NCBI RefSeq assembly: GCF_900114155.1
Contig: NZ_FOSC01000001.1
Location: 124,001 to 188,000, forward strand
Origin: Marinobacter persicus
Lineage (GTDB): Bacteria; Pseudomonadota; Gammaproteobacteria; Pseudomonadales; Oleiphilaceae
Reading direction: 5' to 3'
Length of the DNA: 64,000 nucleotides
Under the pieces are notes generated by a model, which saw only the letters and a program-made list of their open reading frames with translations, was not told the origin of the DNA and did no database searches. This document shows, piece by piece, positions 16,665-25,402 of the stretch. The position numbers were made by a program, and so were the translations under genes. The first letter of the stretch is position 1. The number at the start of each line of letters is the position of its first letter.

Positions 16665-17383
16665 TACTGACTCCTGCCACCAATGACTGTTAACCGCGGT
16701 TTGGGTCCAACAACCTTCGAAGCCATGGGCAAAGATTGGACTACAACCGTTCCAGCGCCAACTATTGACCGCACCCCTATCGTGACCCCCTGTATGACTG
16801 ATGCCCCAGTGCCCAAATGCACTTCATCTTCTATAACGACCTCTCCAGAGACATTAACACCAGGAGCTATGTGAACGCTCTTCCCAATTTGACAGTCATG
16901 GTCAACGGTTGCGCCAGTGTTAATGATCGTGTTATCGCCAATGTGCGAACCAACCTGAAGGACGACCCCTGCCATAATTTGGCTCCCCTCACCTAATGTG
17001 ACTTCAGAGCCTATCGTGGTGTTTGGATGAATAACGGTCTGAAATTCAAAACCAGCCGATTTAAATCGGTCAAAGAGACTTTGGCGCAGACAATTACCTG
17101 GTAAACCACCCACTCCGTTTAACAGAATGAACTCTTTCGGCTCTTGCCCAATAAGCCAATCATCATCACCCAGCACCTTTAAGCCTCGCCAAAACGAATG
17201 ATCATTCGCCAGCTCCGGGGCAACGACGCCATCTATCTTGAGGTCTCGGCTCTTAAGAGCATCGACAACTACTTTTGCATGCCCACCAGCCCCCAAAAGC
17301 ACACATTTCCTGGAATTGGCGTGTGGCTCAAAGACGCTCAATGGTGTCCCCCTTCCGATAACTCCGGTTCGCTTTTTTACCAT
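16664..17383 (-). CDS. NeuD/PglD-type sugar O/N-acetyltransferase (probable LegH role)
   Basis: A 239-residue acyltransferase with an N-terminal Rossmann-like segment (CVLLGAGGHAKVVVDALKS) and a C-terminal left-handed beta-helix of hexapeptide repeats (about residues 120-230, for example VTLGEGSQIMAGVVLQVGSH). Such enzymes acetylate the 4-amino group of the sugar nucleotide in legionaminic/bacillosamine pathways, or act as O-acetyltransferases like NeuD. No other acetyltransferase is present, so it is the best LegH candidate. The start is unsure: ATG at 17383 overlaps legI by 56 bp; a TTG at 17341 preceded by GGAAGGGGG is equally plausible and leaves the core intact. Confidence 0.8.
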   Translation of the reverse strand: MVKKRTGVIGRGTPLSVFEPHANSRKCVLLGAGGHAKVVVDALKSRDLKIDGVVAPELANDHSFWRGLKVLGDDDWLIGQEPKEFILLNGVGGLPGNCLRQSLFDRFKSAGFEFQTVIHPNTTIGSEVTLGEGSQIMAGVVLQVGSHIGDNTIINTGATVDHDCQIGKSVHIAPGVNVSGEVVIEDEVHLGTGASVIQGVTIGVRSIVGAGTVVVQSLPMASKVVGPKPRLTVIGGRSQ

Positions 17384-18401
17384 ACAAATCCCAGATATGT
17401 ATTGGTGATTCTCCCCCGGAAGTTCTTGAGGTGCTCAAATTTTCCTCTGTGAAAACAGTGCCATGTGAGATATTCGTACACGCAACAATTTTCTGTCGGG
17501 CAACGGAACGAGCGTCCCATTCACTCATCTGAGGACGCTTCTGTCCGTCTCCCAAAGCCGTTTCAACATCACGAATCGCCCTCACCATTTGTCGGAGTTC
17601 AATTGGCTCAAGCGATGCTTTGTGATCTGGTCCCGGCAGAGTTTTGTCCAGGGTAAAATGTTTTTCAATAATCAGCGCCCCACGGGCTACAGCCGCAACT
17701 GGAATCAGTACTCCTTGGGTATGATCTGAATACCCCACCTCAAGGCCAAAGCTTTTCGCAAGAGTATCCATCGCTTGGAGATTCACCTCTTCCACCGGGG
17801 TCGGGTATTGAGACGTGCAATGCAAGAGAGATACCTTTTCTCTCAAGAAAAAGGCTGCGCGCGAAGAGGACCAGTACTCCCATACATCAGTTAATGACCT
17901 CGGAAGCTCTTTATGGTTGTACCCCCATGCCAAAACCGCTAATGCTTGCTCCACTTCACCGAGAGTAGCCATTCCCGTCGATAAAATGACCTTTTTTCCC
18001 GTACGAGCAAATGCCATTAACAAAGGGCCGTTGGTAATTTCACCAGAGGAGATTTTGTAGAAAGGCAAGTCCAGGCTTTCCAAAAGCTCCAAGCTGCCTA
18101 AGTCAAATGCTGTTGATACAAACTGAATACCCAGCTTGTTAGCATATGCTTTCAGGTCTTGGTGCCACTCAACCGGCATTTCCAGTGCTTTAAGCATGGC
18201 TAGCTGAGACTCTGTCGCATCAGTCGTCTGCTGCTGATAAGCTGCTTTACGAGCGCTCGTTGAGGCCAGGCGTTCCGCGTTGAAAGTTTGAAACTTAACA
18301 GCGTCCGCACCAGAGTTTGCCGCTACGTCAATCAGCTCCAGCGCTTTGGCTTTTTCGCCATTATGATTCACTCCAGCTTCGGCAATAATCAAAACAGACA
18401 T
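17328..18401 (-). CDS. legI: N,N'-diacetyllegionaminate synthase (NeuB family)
   Basis: A 357-residue enzyme that condenses the 6-carbon diamino sugar with phosphoenolpyruvate to form the nonulosonic acid. The NeuB domain starts IIAEAGVNHNGEKAKALEL, with AVKFQTF, FYKISSGEI and the metal/sugar segment GYSDHTQG. The C-terminal SAF (antifreeze-like) domain lies at about residues 295-357 (RSVARQKIVACTNISHGTVF). Length and domain order are normal. It lies between the PIG-L gene and the acetyltransferase gene on the minus strand. Confidence 0.92.
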   Translation of the reverse strand: MSVLIIAEAGVNHNGEKAKALELIDVAANSGADAVKFQTFNAERLASTSARKAAYQQQTTDATESQLAMLKALEMPVEWHQDLKAYANKLGIQFVSTAFDLGSLELLESLDLPFYKISSGEITNGPLLMAFARTGKKVILSTGMATLGEVEQALAVLAWGYNHKELPRSLTDVWEYWSSSRAAFFLREKVSLLHCTSQYPTPVEEVNLQAMDTLAKSFGLEVGYSDHTQGVLIPVAAVARGALIIEKHFTLDKTLPGPDHKASLEPIELRQMVRAIRDVETALGDGQKRPQMSEWDARSVARQKIVACTNISHGTVFTEENLSTSRTSGGESPIHIWDLYGKKANRSYRKGDTIERL

Positions 18402-18404
18402 GGC

Positions 18405-19085
18405 TTAACGTATTTCCTTGAGGGTCATAAATGCTTCAGCAGCGAGGCAATTTGCCTGGGCGCCCCTTAACGTTGCTAACGCCCTAAGGCACTCCTCACT
18501 TCGAGGGAACGGAAACTTTCCCATTTCTCCTTCAAACAGCGACATGATGTCAATTTTTTTATCCAGATAGCCGGTTATATTTTCATAAAGATTGGGACGA
18601 AAGCCCGAATCGCCCGGTCGTAAACAAAAATCTGTTTCCGACAACGTCTCATAAGCGTAGATCGCTCTCACGGACGGAGAGCGGAATGTTTTGGCGGCAG
18701 AGACGGCGGCATCGAATACAGCGGTATGGTCGCTATGGACATCGTTCCTGTAGGGAATGTAAAGGCTCCCCGGATTTACGCTCTTGACGGTATTCCCAAT
18801 CGCTCCGACCAACTCTCCTTTGCTAATGGTATCCAAGGCCGCCGCAGGCAAGGAGCAGTGGTGTACGCCATCAAATCCGTAGGCCTCTCGCACCGCCGCA
18901 ATTTCCCTGGCTCGGGCAGGCACTCGCTCCTGGGAAAAGCCAGAAACGCCTTCTATTGTCGTTACGATAAGCCAATGAACCGCTACACCTTGCGCCTTTA
19001 GCTTCAATATGGTGCCACCACACCCCAACGTTTCATCGTCAGGATGGGGGGCGATCACGAGACACCGATTTATATTTCTCATCAA
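18405..19085 (-). CDS. PIG-L (LmbE-like) deacetylase
   Basis: A 226-residue zinc-dependent N-deacetylase of the PIG-L family. The metal-binding motif APHPDDETLGCGG is at about residues 12-24 and the second signature HSDHTAVFDAA is near residue 117. Family members remove acetyl groups from GlcNAc-containing substrates. It is 3 bp from legI and within the operon, so it should act on a pathway intermediate or the final sugar. It is not part of the textbook legionaminic pathway and may free an amino group for another acyl substituent. That role is an inference. Confidence 0.85.
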   Translation of the reverse strand: MMRNINRCLVIAPHPDDETLGCGGTILKLKAQGVAVHWLIVTTIEGVSGFSQERVPARAREIAAVREAYGFDGVHHCSLPAAALDTISKGELVGAIGNTVKSVNPGSLYIPYRNDVHSDHTAVFDAAVSAAKTFRSPSVRAIYAYETLSETDFCLRPGDSGFRPNLYENITGYLDKKIDIMSLFEGEMGKFPFPRSEECLRALATLRGAQANCLAAEAFMTLKEIR

Positions 19086-19134
19086 CCACTTATGTCCTTA
19101 GCATCCCAAAACCACATGATGTTTCCGTAAATCC

Positions 19135-20289
19135 TTAATAGGTAATGTCTTTAATAAGCAACTTTTCATCAATCGGAGTGTGGGCAAGCGTATCAGCGAT
19201 GAGAGAGGAAGACCGCCCATTACCATAAGGGTTCGCGCAGTTACCCACATAAGCGCGGTAGTCGAGATCAAAGCATGCTTTGGTCACGGCTCGTTTGATC
19301 TGGCTTTTGTCATGCGAAACAAACTGAACATTTTCAGCATGGAGTCGCCCCTTTTGCCGATTGCCAACATTAATAACCGGTAGCTTTAGTAATGGAGCTT
19401 CTAAAATTCCAGCGCTGGAATTACCGAGAAGGCATGAAGACCTGCGCATCAGGTTTACAAACTCCAAGCGTGGTATGTTTTTAAACGCATGAATTTCAGG
19501 TAAATGCTCGAACTCACGGATGGCTCGAATCATTTGTTGCCCACCGGCATCAGAGTTGGGGTAACTGAGAATCGTAGGCAAACCGAGCTCCGCAACCGCC
19601 TCCAGTGTTACCCGCATCTGACGGTACGCATCGTCTATTTCGGTTGAAATAACATGCTGAATCACCATCACAATCGGTTTGTCGACGGGCACTGAAAAAC
19701 CAAGGCGATCGCCAATAGTCCCTATATCCAAGTCTGGAACTTGCAGCAGTCGGTCAAGGCCCGGGTTGCCTACATTAAACACGCGGAATTCCTGCTCACC
19801 CAAACGCAAGATGCGCTCTGAACTTTCGCGGTTAGTAGTGAAATGAAGGTGAGCAAGCTTCGTTACAGCATGACGAACCTGATCATCAACATTACCTACA
19901 ACTCTGTCTCCACCCGCAACATGGGCTACCGGAATGTTCATGTAAGCTCCAACCAGAGCAGTCGCAATCGATTCCTCGCGATCACCGAGCACCAGCAGCC
20001 AATCAGGCCTAACCCGAGACACCGTCTGTACCAGGCCTTGCAACTGTATCCCCAATCCTTTGACACGTGCCGCTGCCTGATCGCCATTAATCAAACTTTC
20101 AATCTCATCAACAATCTCAAAACCATCATTGCGAATATCATCTACCGTGCGCCCATACGCGTCGCTGAGATGAGCGCCGGTCACAGCTAATTGCAGGCTA
20201 AGCTCTGGATGTTCCTTAATAGCATGGAACACCGAAGACATTATGTCGTATTCAGACCGAATACCAGTAACACCCAAAACGGTTCTCAT
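19135..20289 (-). CDS. legG: Hydrolysing sugar-nucleotide 2-epimerase (NeuC/LegG)
   Basis: A 384-residue hydrolysing 2-epimerase. It opens MRTVLGVTGIRSEYDIMSSV, the typical NeuC/LegG start (VTGTRADYG-like), with the conserved HVAGGD and the late GNSSAGILEAP active-site segments. In the legionaminic route it inverts C2 and releases GDP to give 2,4-diacetamido-2,4,6-trideoxymannose for LegI. Length is normal. The gene precedes the PIG-L gene with a 49-bp gap. Confidence 0.9.
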   Translation of the reverse strand: MRTVLGVTGIRSEYDIMSSVFHAIKEHPELSLQLAVTGAHLSDAYGRTVDDIRNDGFEIVDEIESLINGDQAAARVKGLGIQLQGLVQTVSRVRPDWLLVLGDREESIATALVGAYMNIPVAHVAGGDRVVGNVDDQVRHAVTKLAHLHFTTNRESSERILRLGEQEFRVFNVGNPGLDRLLQVPDLDIGTIGDRLGFSVPVDKPIVMVIQHVISTEIDDAYRQMRVTLEAVAELGLPTILSYPNSDAGGQQMIRAIREFEHLPEIHAFKNIPRLEFVNLMRRSSCLLGNSSAGILEAPLLKLPVINVGNRQKGRLHAENVQFVSHDKSQIKRAVTKACFDLDYRAYVGNCANPYGNGRSSSLIADTLAHTPIDEKLLIKDITY

Positions 20290-20422
20290 GGAGTCAAACC
20301 TCTATTAACAAGATGTATATTCGGCCCTACCCTATTTTTTTTATATTTAACTTCAGCAACAATAATAGATGAGCCAAATATCGAATCATTAACCGTGTTC
20401 TAACCAAATACACGTATCTCAA

Positions 20423-21337
20423 TCAATCTGAGGTTGCAAAAACTTCCGAGTAGTACCTTCTCATTTTCAAACCATCTTGGATTGGTCTTGGCACTATAGG
20501 TTTACCTTCAATGATGTTATCAACAATTAAATTAATCCAGTTTTCTGTAGCTGCAAAACCCAATGCCATCCCTCCTGCTATACGAGGATTAATTTCAACG
20601 AACTTTATTGAACCATCAGGAAGAACAAAACACTGCATATTGACAGGACCGATAAAACGTAAGCGCTTACAAATTGCCCGTACCCAGGCTTCAATACCAC
20701 TATGTTTTTCCACTACTCCGGCCGTTGATTTACCATCCCTCACATTGATACGACGACGTGGAACAATATACTCGGGCTGTGATTCAGCACTACAGAAAAT
20801 ATCGATGGTATACTCTGTTCCTGATAAAATTTCTTGGGAAATCATGCCGTCCATGTCTACTTTTTTATGGGTGACCTGGACGCCAGCACCACCACGACCG
20901 GTACGAGGCTTAACCAGAGGATAGTCTTGCGTCAAACTGGTTTCAGCGGTTGGGATGCCATGTTCCGCAAAAAACTGAAATGTGCGCCATTTATCCTGAC
21001 ATATAGCGACAACATCGGGGTCTGAAACAATAACAGAAATCCCACGCTGCGCATAAGATTGTTTGCGTTGAGCCCAGCCTTGAAGCGTTTCATCAAGTGA
21101 GGGAATCACTATATCTATCGACATCTCTGTTAAAGCATCATGTGCATGCTGCCAAAGACCTGGGTCACCGGCTAATGGCATTAAGATAAAATTGTCCGCT
21201 AACAATTTACCAACAGATTCTTCGTCAATATCACTTGCGATACATTCATGCCCAGCAGCCTGAATATTACTAATCAGGTAGCCAACGGCCAGACTTCCTG
21301 ATGCCTCTATCATAATCTTATATCGCTTGCCAGACAT
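20423..21337 (-). CDS. ATP-grasp carboxylate-amine ligase-like protein
   Basis: A 304-residue ATP-grasp protein of the CarB-like type. The N-terminal Rossmann-like part reads YKIMIEASGSLAVGYLISNI; the ATP-grasp core has PLVKPRTGRGGAGVQV and the metal-binding end VEINPRIAGGMALGF. These enzymes join a carboxylate to an amine through an acyl-phosphate. The ATG at 21337 is preferred; an earlier in-frame ATG at 21412 would add a hydrophobic stretch and run into the previous gene. Its place between legG and a methyltransferase suggests it adds an amino acid or other acyl group to the legionaminic acid amine. The substrate is unknown. Confidence 0.78.
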   Translation of the reverse strand: MSGKRYKIMIEASGSLAVGYLISNIQAAGHECIASDIDEESVGKLLADNFILMPLAGDPGLWQHAHDALTEMSIDIVIPSLDETLQGWAQRKQSYAQRGISVIVSDPDVVAICQDKWRTFQFFAEHGIPTAETSLTQDYPLVKPRTGRGGAGVQVTHKKVDMDGMISQEILSGTEYTIDIFCSAESQPEYIVPRRRINVRDGKSTAGVVEKHSGIEAWVRAICKRLRFIGPVNMQCFVLPDGSIKFVEINPRIAGGMALGFAATENWINLIVDNIIEGKPIVPRPIQDGLKMRRYYSEVFATSD

Positions 21338-21380
21338 TTCCTGCAACCCTACAATTAAAAATAACCACGGAAACTTATAT

Positions 21381-22073
21381 TCACAAAATAACGTAACTAA
21401 TACTGGGATCAAAACTGAATCTATTTATTTCTCTTGTATTTATGTCAAAATATTCTAGAGCGGCCTGAGTTTCTCCTGGCCACCAAGGGTTGTTAAGCTC
21501 GTCAAAAGCAAGAACCGAACCTTTAGGCATTCGTGGCAAAAAGTTTTCTAAAGCAACTTTAGTAGGCTCATAAAGATCGAAGTCGAGAAACAACAGGCTA
21601 ATTAAAAGATAAGGATTATCTTCTAAAAAAACAGGGATCGTCTTGCAAGCGTCGCCCTTAACCAAAAAAATTTTTTGGAACTCATTAAGAAAACGGTTTT
21701 TGTCATAATCATTAATCAACGACAACAGTTCACCATATACATCATATGAAGCGCAAAGCCCACCCAACTTCCTGTTTTCATTTATTTCACCAGAATCTTT
21801 ATCACTTACAGAGGGAAACCCTTCAAAAGTATCAAACCCAAAAATCCGACGATCTAACGCGTAGGGCTCTAATGCCGACGACATTTTCGCCCACCCCAGT
21901 AGACCACCACCATGATGCACACCACATTCAACAACGCAGCCTTTAACATTCAGCTGTAATTTAAAGAGTTCATACCGCGCCATGAATCGAGATAACGCCT
22001 GCCTCGGAACGTATTTTTCAAAATTCTTCAACTCTTCCAACGAAACCTTAAAATCACTAGATTCGGAAAACAT
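21381..22073 (-). CDS. TylF/MycF-like SAM-dependent methyltransferase
   Basis: A 230-residue protein with the TylF (macrocin O-methyltransferase) fold: SAM motif I CVVECGVHHGGGLLGWA at about residues 45-61, FGFDTFEGFP, and the metal-binding LLFLDFDLYEPTKVAL with a late AFDELN. TylF relatives methylate sugar hydroxyls, and many occur in surface-polysaccharide loci. Located in the legionaminic operon between legC and the ATP-grasp gene, it may methylate the sugar or its acyl side chain. The base composition is lower in GC than legB and legC, which hints at separate acquisition. Confidence 0.78.
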   Translation of the reverse strand: MFSESSDFKVSLEELKNFEKYVPRQALSRFMARYELFKLQLNVKGCVVECGVHHGGGLLGWAKMSSALEPYALDRRIFGFDTFEGFPSVSDKDSGEINENRKLGGLCASYDVYGELLSLINDYDKNRFLNEFQKIFLVKGDACKTIPVFLEDNPYLLISLLFLDFDLYEPTKVALENFLPRMPKGSVLAFDELNNPWWPGETQAALEYFDINTREINRFSFDPSISYVIL

Positions 22074-22110
22074 ATTTATGTTCCTTTAATAAAACAAGTT
22101 CGCCTAAGTG

Positions 22111-23253
22111 TTATTTCAACTTAAAACTACTCGGCAAACTCACAACCCGCTCTTCCAACCACTCAGCGTTAGCCAGATCACCACGGCGGCAACATTGGTA
22201 CATCGGCAGATGATTCATCAAGGCCCAAATAGGGCGAGTCATGACACCTTTGCTGTTGGTGCTCCCCAACAGCTCATCCCGCTGCTTTTTGTCCTCACAG
22301 ATAACACCATTCAACCAGTAGTTGGAACGACACTCCGGCGGCTCAGTGATGAATTGCATTGAAGAGCCCTTGAAGAATGCTTCATAGCTACTGGCGAGCG
22401 CACGCTTGGCACTAATGAATGACTCCAACTGCTCAAGCTGAGCACAGCCCAGTGCCGCATTCAAATTTGGCAAACGGTAGTTGTAACCCAGCTCGTCGTG
22501 AATGTACTCATAGGTGTGCGGCTTTTTGGCTGTGGTGGTGAGGTGTTTAGCTCTTGCTGCCGCTGCCTCACTTGCCAGGATCATCCCGCCGCCACCGGTG
22601 GTCATGATCTTGTTGCCATTGAAGCTGAGTGTGCCCAAAGCACCGAAGGTGCCGGTATGCCGGCCTTTATAGAAGCTTCCCAGTGATTCCGCCGCATCCT
22701 CTATCAAGACAATGCTCCAGCGCTGGGTTACCTCACACAAACCATCCAAATCCGCAGGGTGGCCGAAGGTGTGCATCGGGACACACGCACGAATGGCCTT
22801 GCCATCCTCTTTGGTTCTGCACACGCCTTCTAAGTCGAGCTTAGCGTTTTCCTCCAGCCAGGCTTTCAGGGCCTCAGCAGACAATCCCATTGTATCCCTG
22901 TCTACGTCGATAAACACCGGCTCGGCGCTGCAGTAAGCGATAGCATTACAGGTAGCCACAAAGGTGAGGGGCTGCGTGATTACCAGATCACCCTTCCTCA
23001 CTCCCGCAAGCTTCAACGCAATGTGGAGAGCTGCGGTGCCGTTTACGGTGGCGACGGCCTTGGGCGAACCGGTGTAACTGGCCATATCTCGCTCGAATCG
23101 GTCCACGTAAGCACCTACACTGGAGACAAAAGAAGACTCGATGGTGTCGAGCACGTATTCCTTCTCACGACCGGGAAATATTGGGGCATGAAGGGGGATA
23201 AATTCTTTGGTTCCGAAATAATCTCTGATAAACCGAATCAGTTGGTCACTCAA
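22111..23253 (-). CDS. legC: LegC-type PLP aminotransferase
   Basis: A DegT/DnrJ/EryC1 aminotransferase of about 380 residues that installs the 4-amino group on the 4-keto-6-deoxy-HexNAc nucleotide made by LegB. Signature segments are FIPLHAPIFPGREKEY, the VNGTAALHIAL PLP-phosphate loop, LIEDAAESLGS and the Schiff-base lysine in SFNGNKIMTTGGGGM. The TTG at 23253, six bases after GAGG and just past the legB stop codon, is favoured; an ATG at 23304 in the same frame would overlap legB by 44 bp. The two genes are clearly coupled. Confidence 0.9.
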   Translation of the reverse strand: MSDQLIRFIRDYFGTKEFIPLHAPIFPGREKEYVLDTIESSFVSSVGAYVDRFERDMASYTGSPKAVATVNGTAALHIALKLAGVRKGDLVITQPLTFVATCNAIAYCSAEPVFIDVDRDTMGLSAEALKAWLEENAKLDLEGVCRTKEDGKAIRACVPMHTFGHPADLDGLCEVTQRWSIVLIEDAAESLGSFYKGRHTGTFGALGTLSFNGNKIMTTGGGGMILASEAAAARAKHLTTTAKKPHTYEYIHDELGYNYRLPNLNAALGCAQLEQLESFISAKRALASSYEAFFKGSSMQFITEPPECRSNYWLNGVICEDKKQRDELLGSTNSKGVMTRPIWALMNHLPMYQCCRRGDLANAEWLEERVVSLPSSFKLK

Positions 23254-23260
23254 AGCTGCC

Positions 23261-24454
23261 TCACATTTTGCTGTCGAGATATCTGCCGGTTTCTTTATGG
23301 CCAAAACCCGGAATCATGCGGTGAAACAGGTCAACAAGCTCCTGCTTGGTCCATGTCAGATCTCGCTTCATTCCGGCAATGCGCTCTTCAAACTCGGCCA
23401 GTAGCTGCTCATCAAACTCGGCGTCGTTCTTGATAATGCCCAGGTTCTCGAAGCGAGCCATATCCAGCGTTTCCTGGTCGGTAAAGAATTCTTCGAAGTC
23501 TTTCTCACCGGTGGTGTCACTGGAGGTGAACAGGCATGGCCACTTGCCTTGTTCCGGGAGGGTTTTCGCCAGTTCCCGAGCCTCGTTTTCATCGCTGCAC
23601 AAAACGGGCTCGTAGCCCTTCTCTGCCAGATATTTCACGGCGATATCAGCAAAAGAGATCAGGTGCAGCTTCTCGCTAAGTTTTGGGAAGAAAATGTCCC
23701 GGTTGTCGCCAAAAATACAGGACATCAGGCACAGTTCGCCGGATTCTTTCGGGGTCACGAAGTAACGGCGAACATCGTTGGGCGCTACAATCGGCTGGCG
23801 TTTTTCCAGGCGCTGGTTAAACCCGTGCAGCAAAGAGCCATCAGAGAAGGCCACGTTTGCAAAGCGGGCGGTGGAAATGTCCATTTGCAGGCTTCTGCGC
23901 ATGAGGAACATTTCCATGATGCGTTTGGAGGCGCCCATCATGTTGACCGGGTTTGCTGCCTTGTCGGTAGACACACAAAAATACTTGGTTGCTCCGGCTC
24001 CTGCGGCTTGGCGAACGGTTTTGTCGGTGTTGAAAACGTTTACGTCCACCATGCGCATGAGCGTGTAAGGGTCCTTCTCACTGCGCACGTGTTTGAGGGC
24101 GGAGAGGTTCAGGATGTAATCATAGCCGCCGTCGGCTTTGAAGAACGCATCATACTCAACCGATCCGATATCTAAAGCAAAGGTCCGGAAGTCGCCCGGG
24201 ATGTAACCGAAGCTACTTCGGATATCGCGAACCAGCTCTACCAAGTTGTTTTCGCTGATGTCGACTACATGGAGTTTGGTGGGATTACGTTTGAAAATTT
24301 CTCTCGTGACGGCCTGGCCTATGGAGCCAGCGCCGCCGAGTACTAGGAAGCGAGAGGAACTAACGACTCTGATTAGTTTTTCTTCGCTATTCTGAACATC
24401 AGTCGAGAACAGCTCTTTTTCTCGGCCAATCAGCTCTAAAATCGATTTGACCAA
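23261..24454 (-). CDS. legB: LegB-type GDP/UDP-N-acetylglucosamine 4,6-dehydratase
   Basis: A 397-residue short-chain dehydrogenase of the CapD/FlaA1 branch, without membrane segments. NAD-binding VLGGAGSIGQAVTREI is at about residues 37-52 and the active-site region STDKAANPVNMMGASKR around residue 165. It catalyses the first committed step of the legionaminic pathway; with PtmE present the substrate is probably GDP-GlcNAc. It is the promoter-proximal gene of the eleven-gene minus-strand operon. The unusually long C-terminal part (after about residue 290) is typical of LegB. Confidence 0.9.
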   Translation of the reverse strand: MVKSILELIGREKELFSTDVQNSEEKLIRVVSSSRFLVLGGAGSIGQAVTREIFKRNPTKLHVVDISENNLVELVRDIRSSFGYIPGDFRTFALDIGSVEYDAFFKADGGYDYILNLSALKHVRSEKDPYTLMRMVDVNVFNTDKTVRQAAGAGATKYFCVSTDKAANPVNMMGASKRIMEMFLMRRSLQMDISTARFANVAFSDGSLLHGFNQRLEKRQPIVAPNDVRRYFVTPKESGELCLMSCIFGDNRDIFFPKLSEKLHLISFADIAVKYLAEKGYEPVLCSDENEARELAKTLPEQGKWPCLFTSSDTTGEKDFEEFFTDQETLDMARFENLGIIKNDAEFDEQLLAEFEERIAGMKRDLTWTKQELVDLFHRMIPGFGHKETGRYLDSKM

Positions 24455-24663
24455 TGGAACTTACCTTCACCCGTGAATTCAACCCGAATCAATACCCTCT
24501 TTCCATTAATATACCCCGCCACCCCCCAGCCGGGCTACTGTATCGCGGGCTTGGCAATATACAGAATTGAACAATAACTTGTGAACACCCGGAGCTACTA
24601 TACAATTTCGCAGCAAAGAGGCATAAATTAACCACAGTGAACTAACAATCAAAGGGTGTCGTT

Positions 24664-24903
24664 ATGGAATCCATCAACATGCACGAAGCAAAAACCCGAC
24701 TCTCACAGTTGGTTGCCCGAACATCAAAGGGAGAGGCGTTCATCATTGCCAAAGCAGGCAAGCCCGTTGCCCGGGTATCAGCAATCGACAGCCCGGAACC
24801 AAACCAACAAAAACGCATCGGCTTCATGGCTGGTCAGTTCACGGTTCCTGACGATTTTGATCGTATGGGAAAGAGCGAGACCACCGAGATGTTCGGGGGT
24901 TAA
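24664..24903 (+). CDS. Phd/YefM-family antitoxin
   Basis: A 79-residue antitoxin. It opens MESINMHEAKTRLSQLVART, followed by KGEAFIIAKAGKPVARV, the standard Phd/YefM N-terminal DNA-binding fold; the C-terminal toxin-binding tail is IGFMAGQFTVPDDFDRM. Its partner should be a PIN-domain (VapC) toxin, but only a 27-codon stub follows at 24905, so this is an orphan antitoxin. It may now act only as a repressor. Confidence 0.9.
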   Translation: MESINMHEAKTRLSQLVARTSKGEAFIIAKAGKPVARVSAIDSPEPNQQKRIGFMAGQFTVPDDFDRMGKSETTEMFGG

Positions 24904-24904
24904 C

Positions 24905-24988
24905 ATGAACTTGCTTCTGGACACCCACATTCTGCTTTGGGCCGCCTCAAGCCACTACCGCAAACACGTCTTTCAATCCCTGAATTGA
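24905..24988 (+). pseudogene. Truncated VapC/PIN-domain toxin remnant
   Basis: A 27-codon frame starting 1 bp after the Phd stop. It reads MNLLLDTHILLWAAS, the classic first strand and catalytic Asp of a PIN toxin, then diverges (SHYRKHVFQSLN) and stops. Normal VapC is about 125-135 residues, so more than 80 percent of the gene is missing. The break falls near codon 15 and suggests a deletion joining it to unrelated sequence. Confidence 0.8.
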
Positions 24989-25021
24989 GCGGGACTGCTT
25001 CTCCCTGAGCACCTCTAAAAG

Positions 25022-25318
25022 CTAATCGTTCAAGGACGAATCGTCATTAATGTCGTCCTCCACGCGCTCAACACTCAAGTCTTTATCAACCTTACCTTTT
25101 TCACCCCTACGCCTTTGGAGCCGGCGAAACTCCGCCCTCTCAAAAAAGGCGTCGTCCAGCTCAGGGATATCGCTGGTATCGATTTCAGAGTCATCTGGCT
25201 CCGACTCTTGACTATTTTCATGACGCTGCGCCAAAAACTCAACAAAGTTGAAAACTTGCTGCTGTCGCGCCGGCGGCAGTTGGCGCACTTTATTTACCAA
25301 GTCTTCGAGATGTTTCAT
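25022..25318 (-). CDS. DUF2281-like orphan antitoxin-type protein
   Basis: A 98-residue acidic protein. The N-terminus MKHLEDLVNKVRQLPPARQQ and QVFNFVEFLAQRH fit the DUF2281 pattern (LPPekqqeVldFVEFL) found in VapB-like antitoxins; the C-terminal half is rich in Asp, Glu and Arg (FFERAEFRRLQRRRGEKGK). The ATG at 25318 is chosen over a TTG at 25354. No toxin gene adjoins it. It lies in the decayed toxin-antitoxin stretch. Confidence 0.55.
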   Translation of the reverse strand: MKHLEDLVNKVRQLPPARQQQVFNFVEFLAQRHENSQESEPDDSEIDTSDIPELDDAFFERAEFRRLQRRRGEKGKVDKDLSVERVEDDINDDSSLND

Positions 25319-25402
25319 GTCGTAGCTTGATTTCCAGTTCAGGTTTCTGACCAACGTATCACGGCTTCGGAGCTGATTTTTTCCCCTGTGGTCGCCCTGT
25401 GG

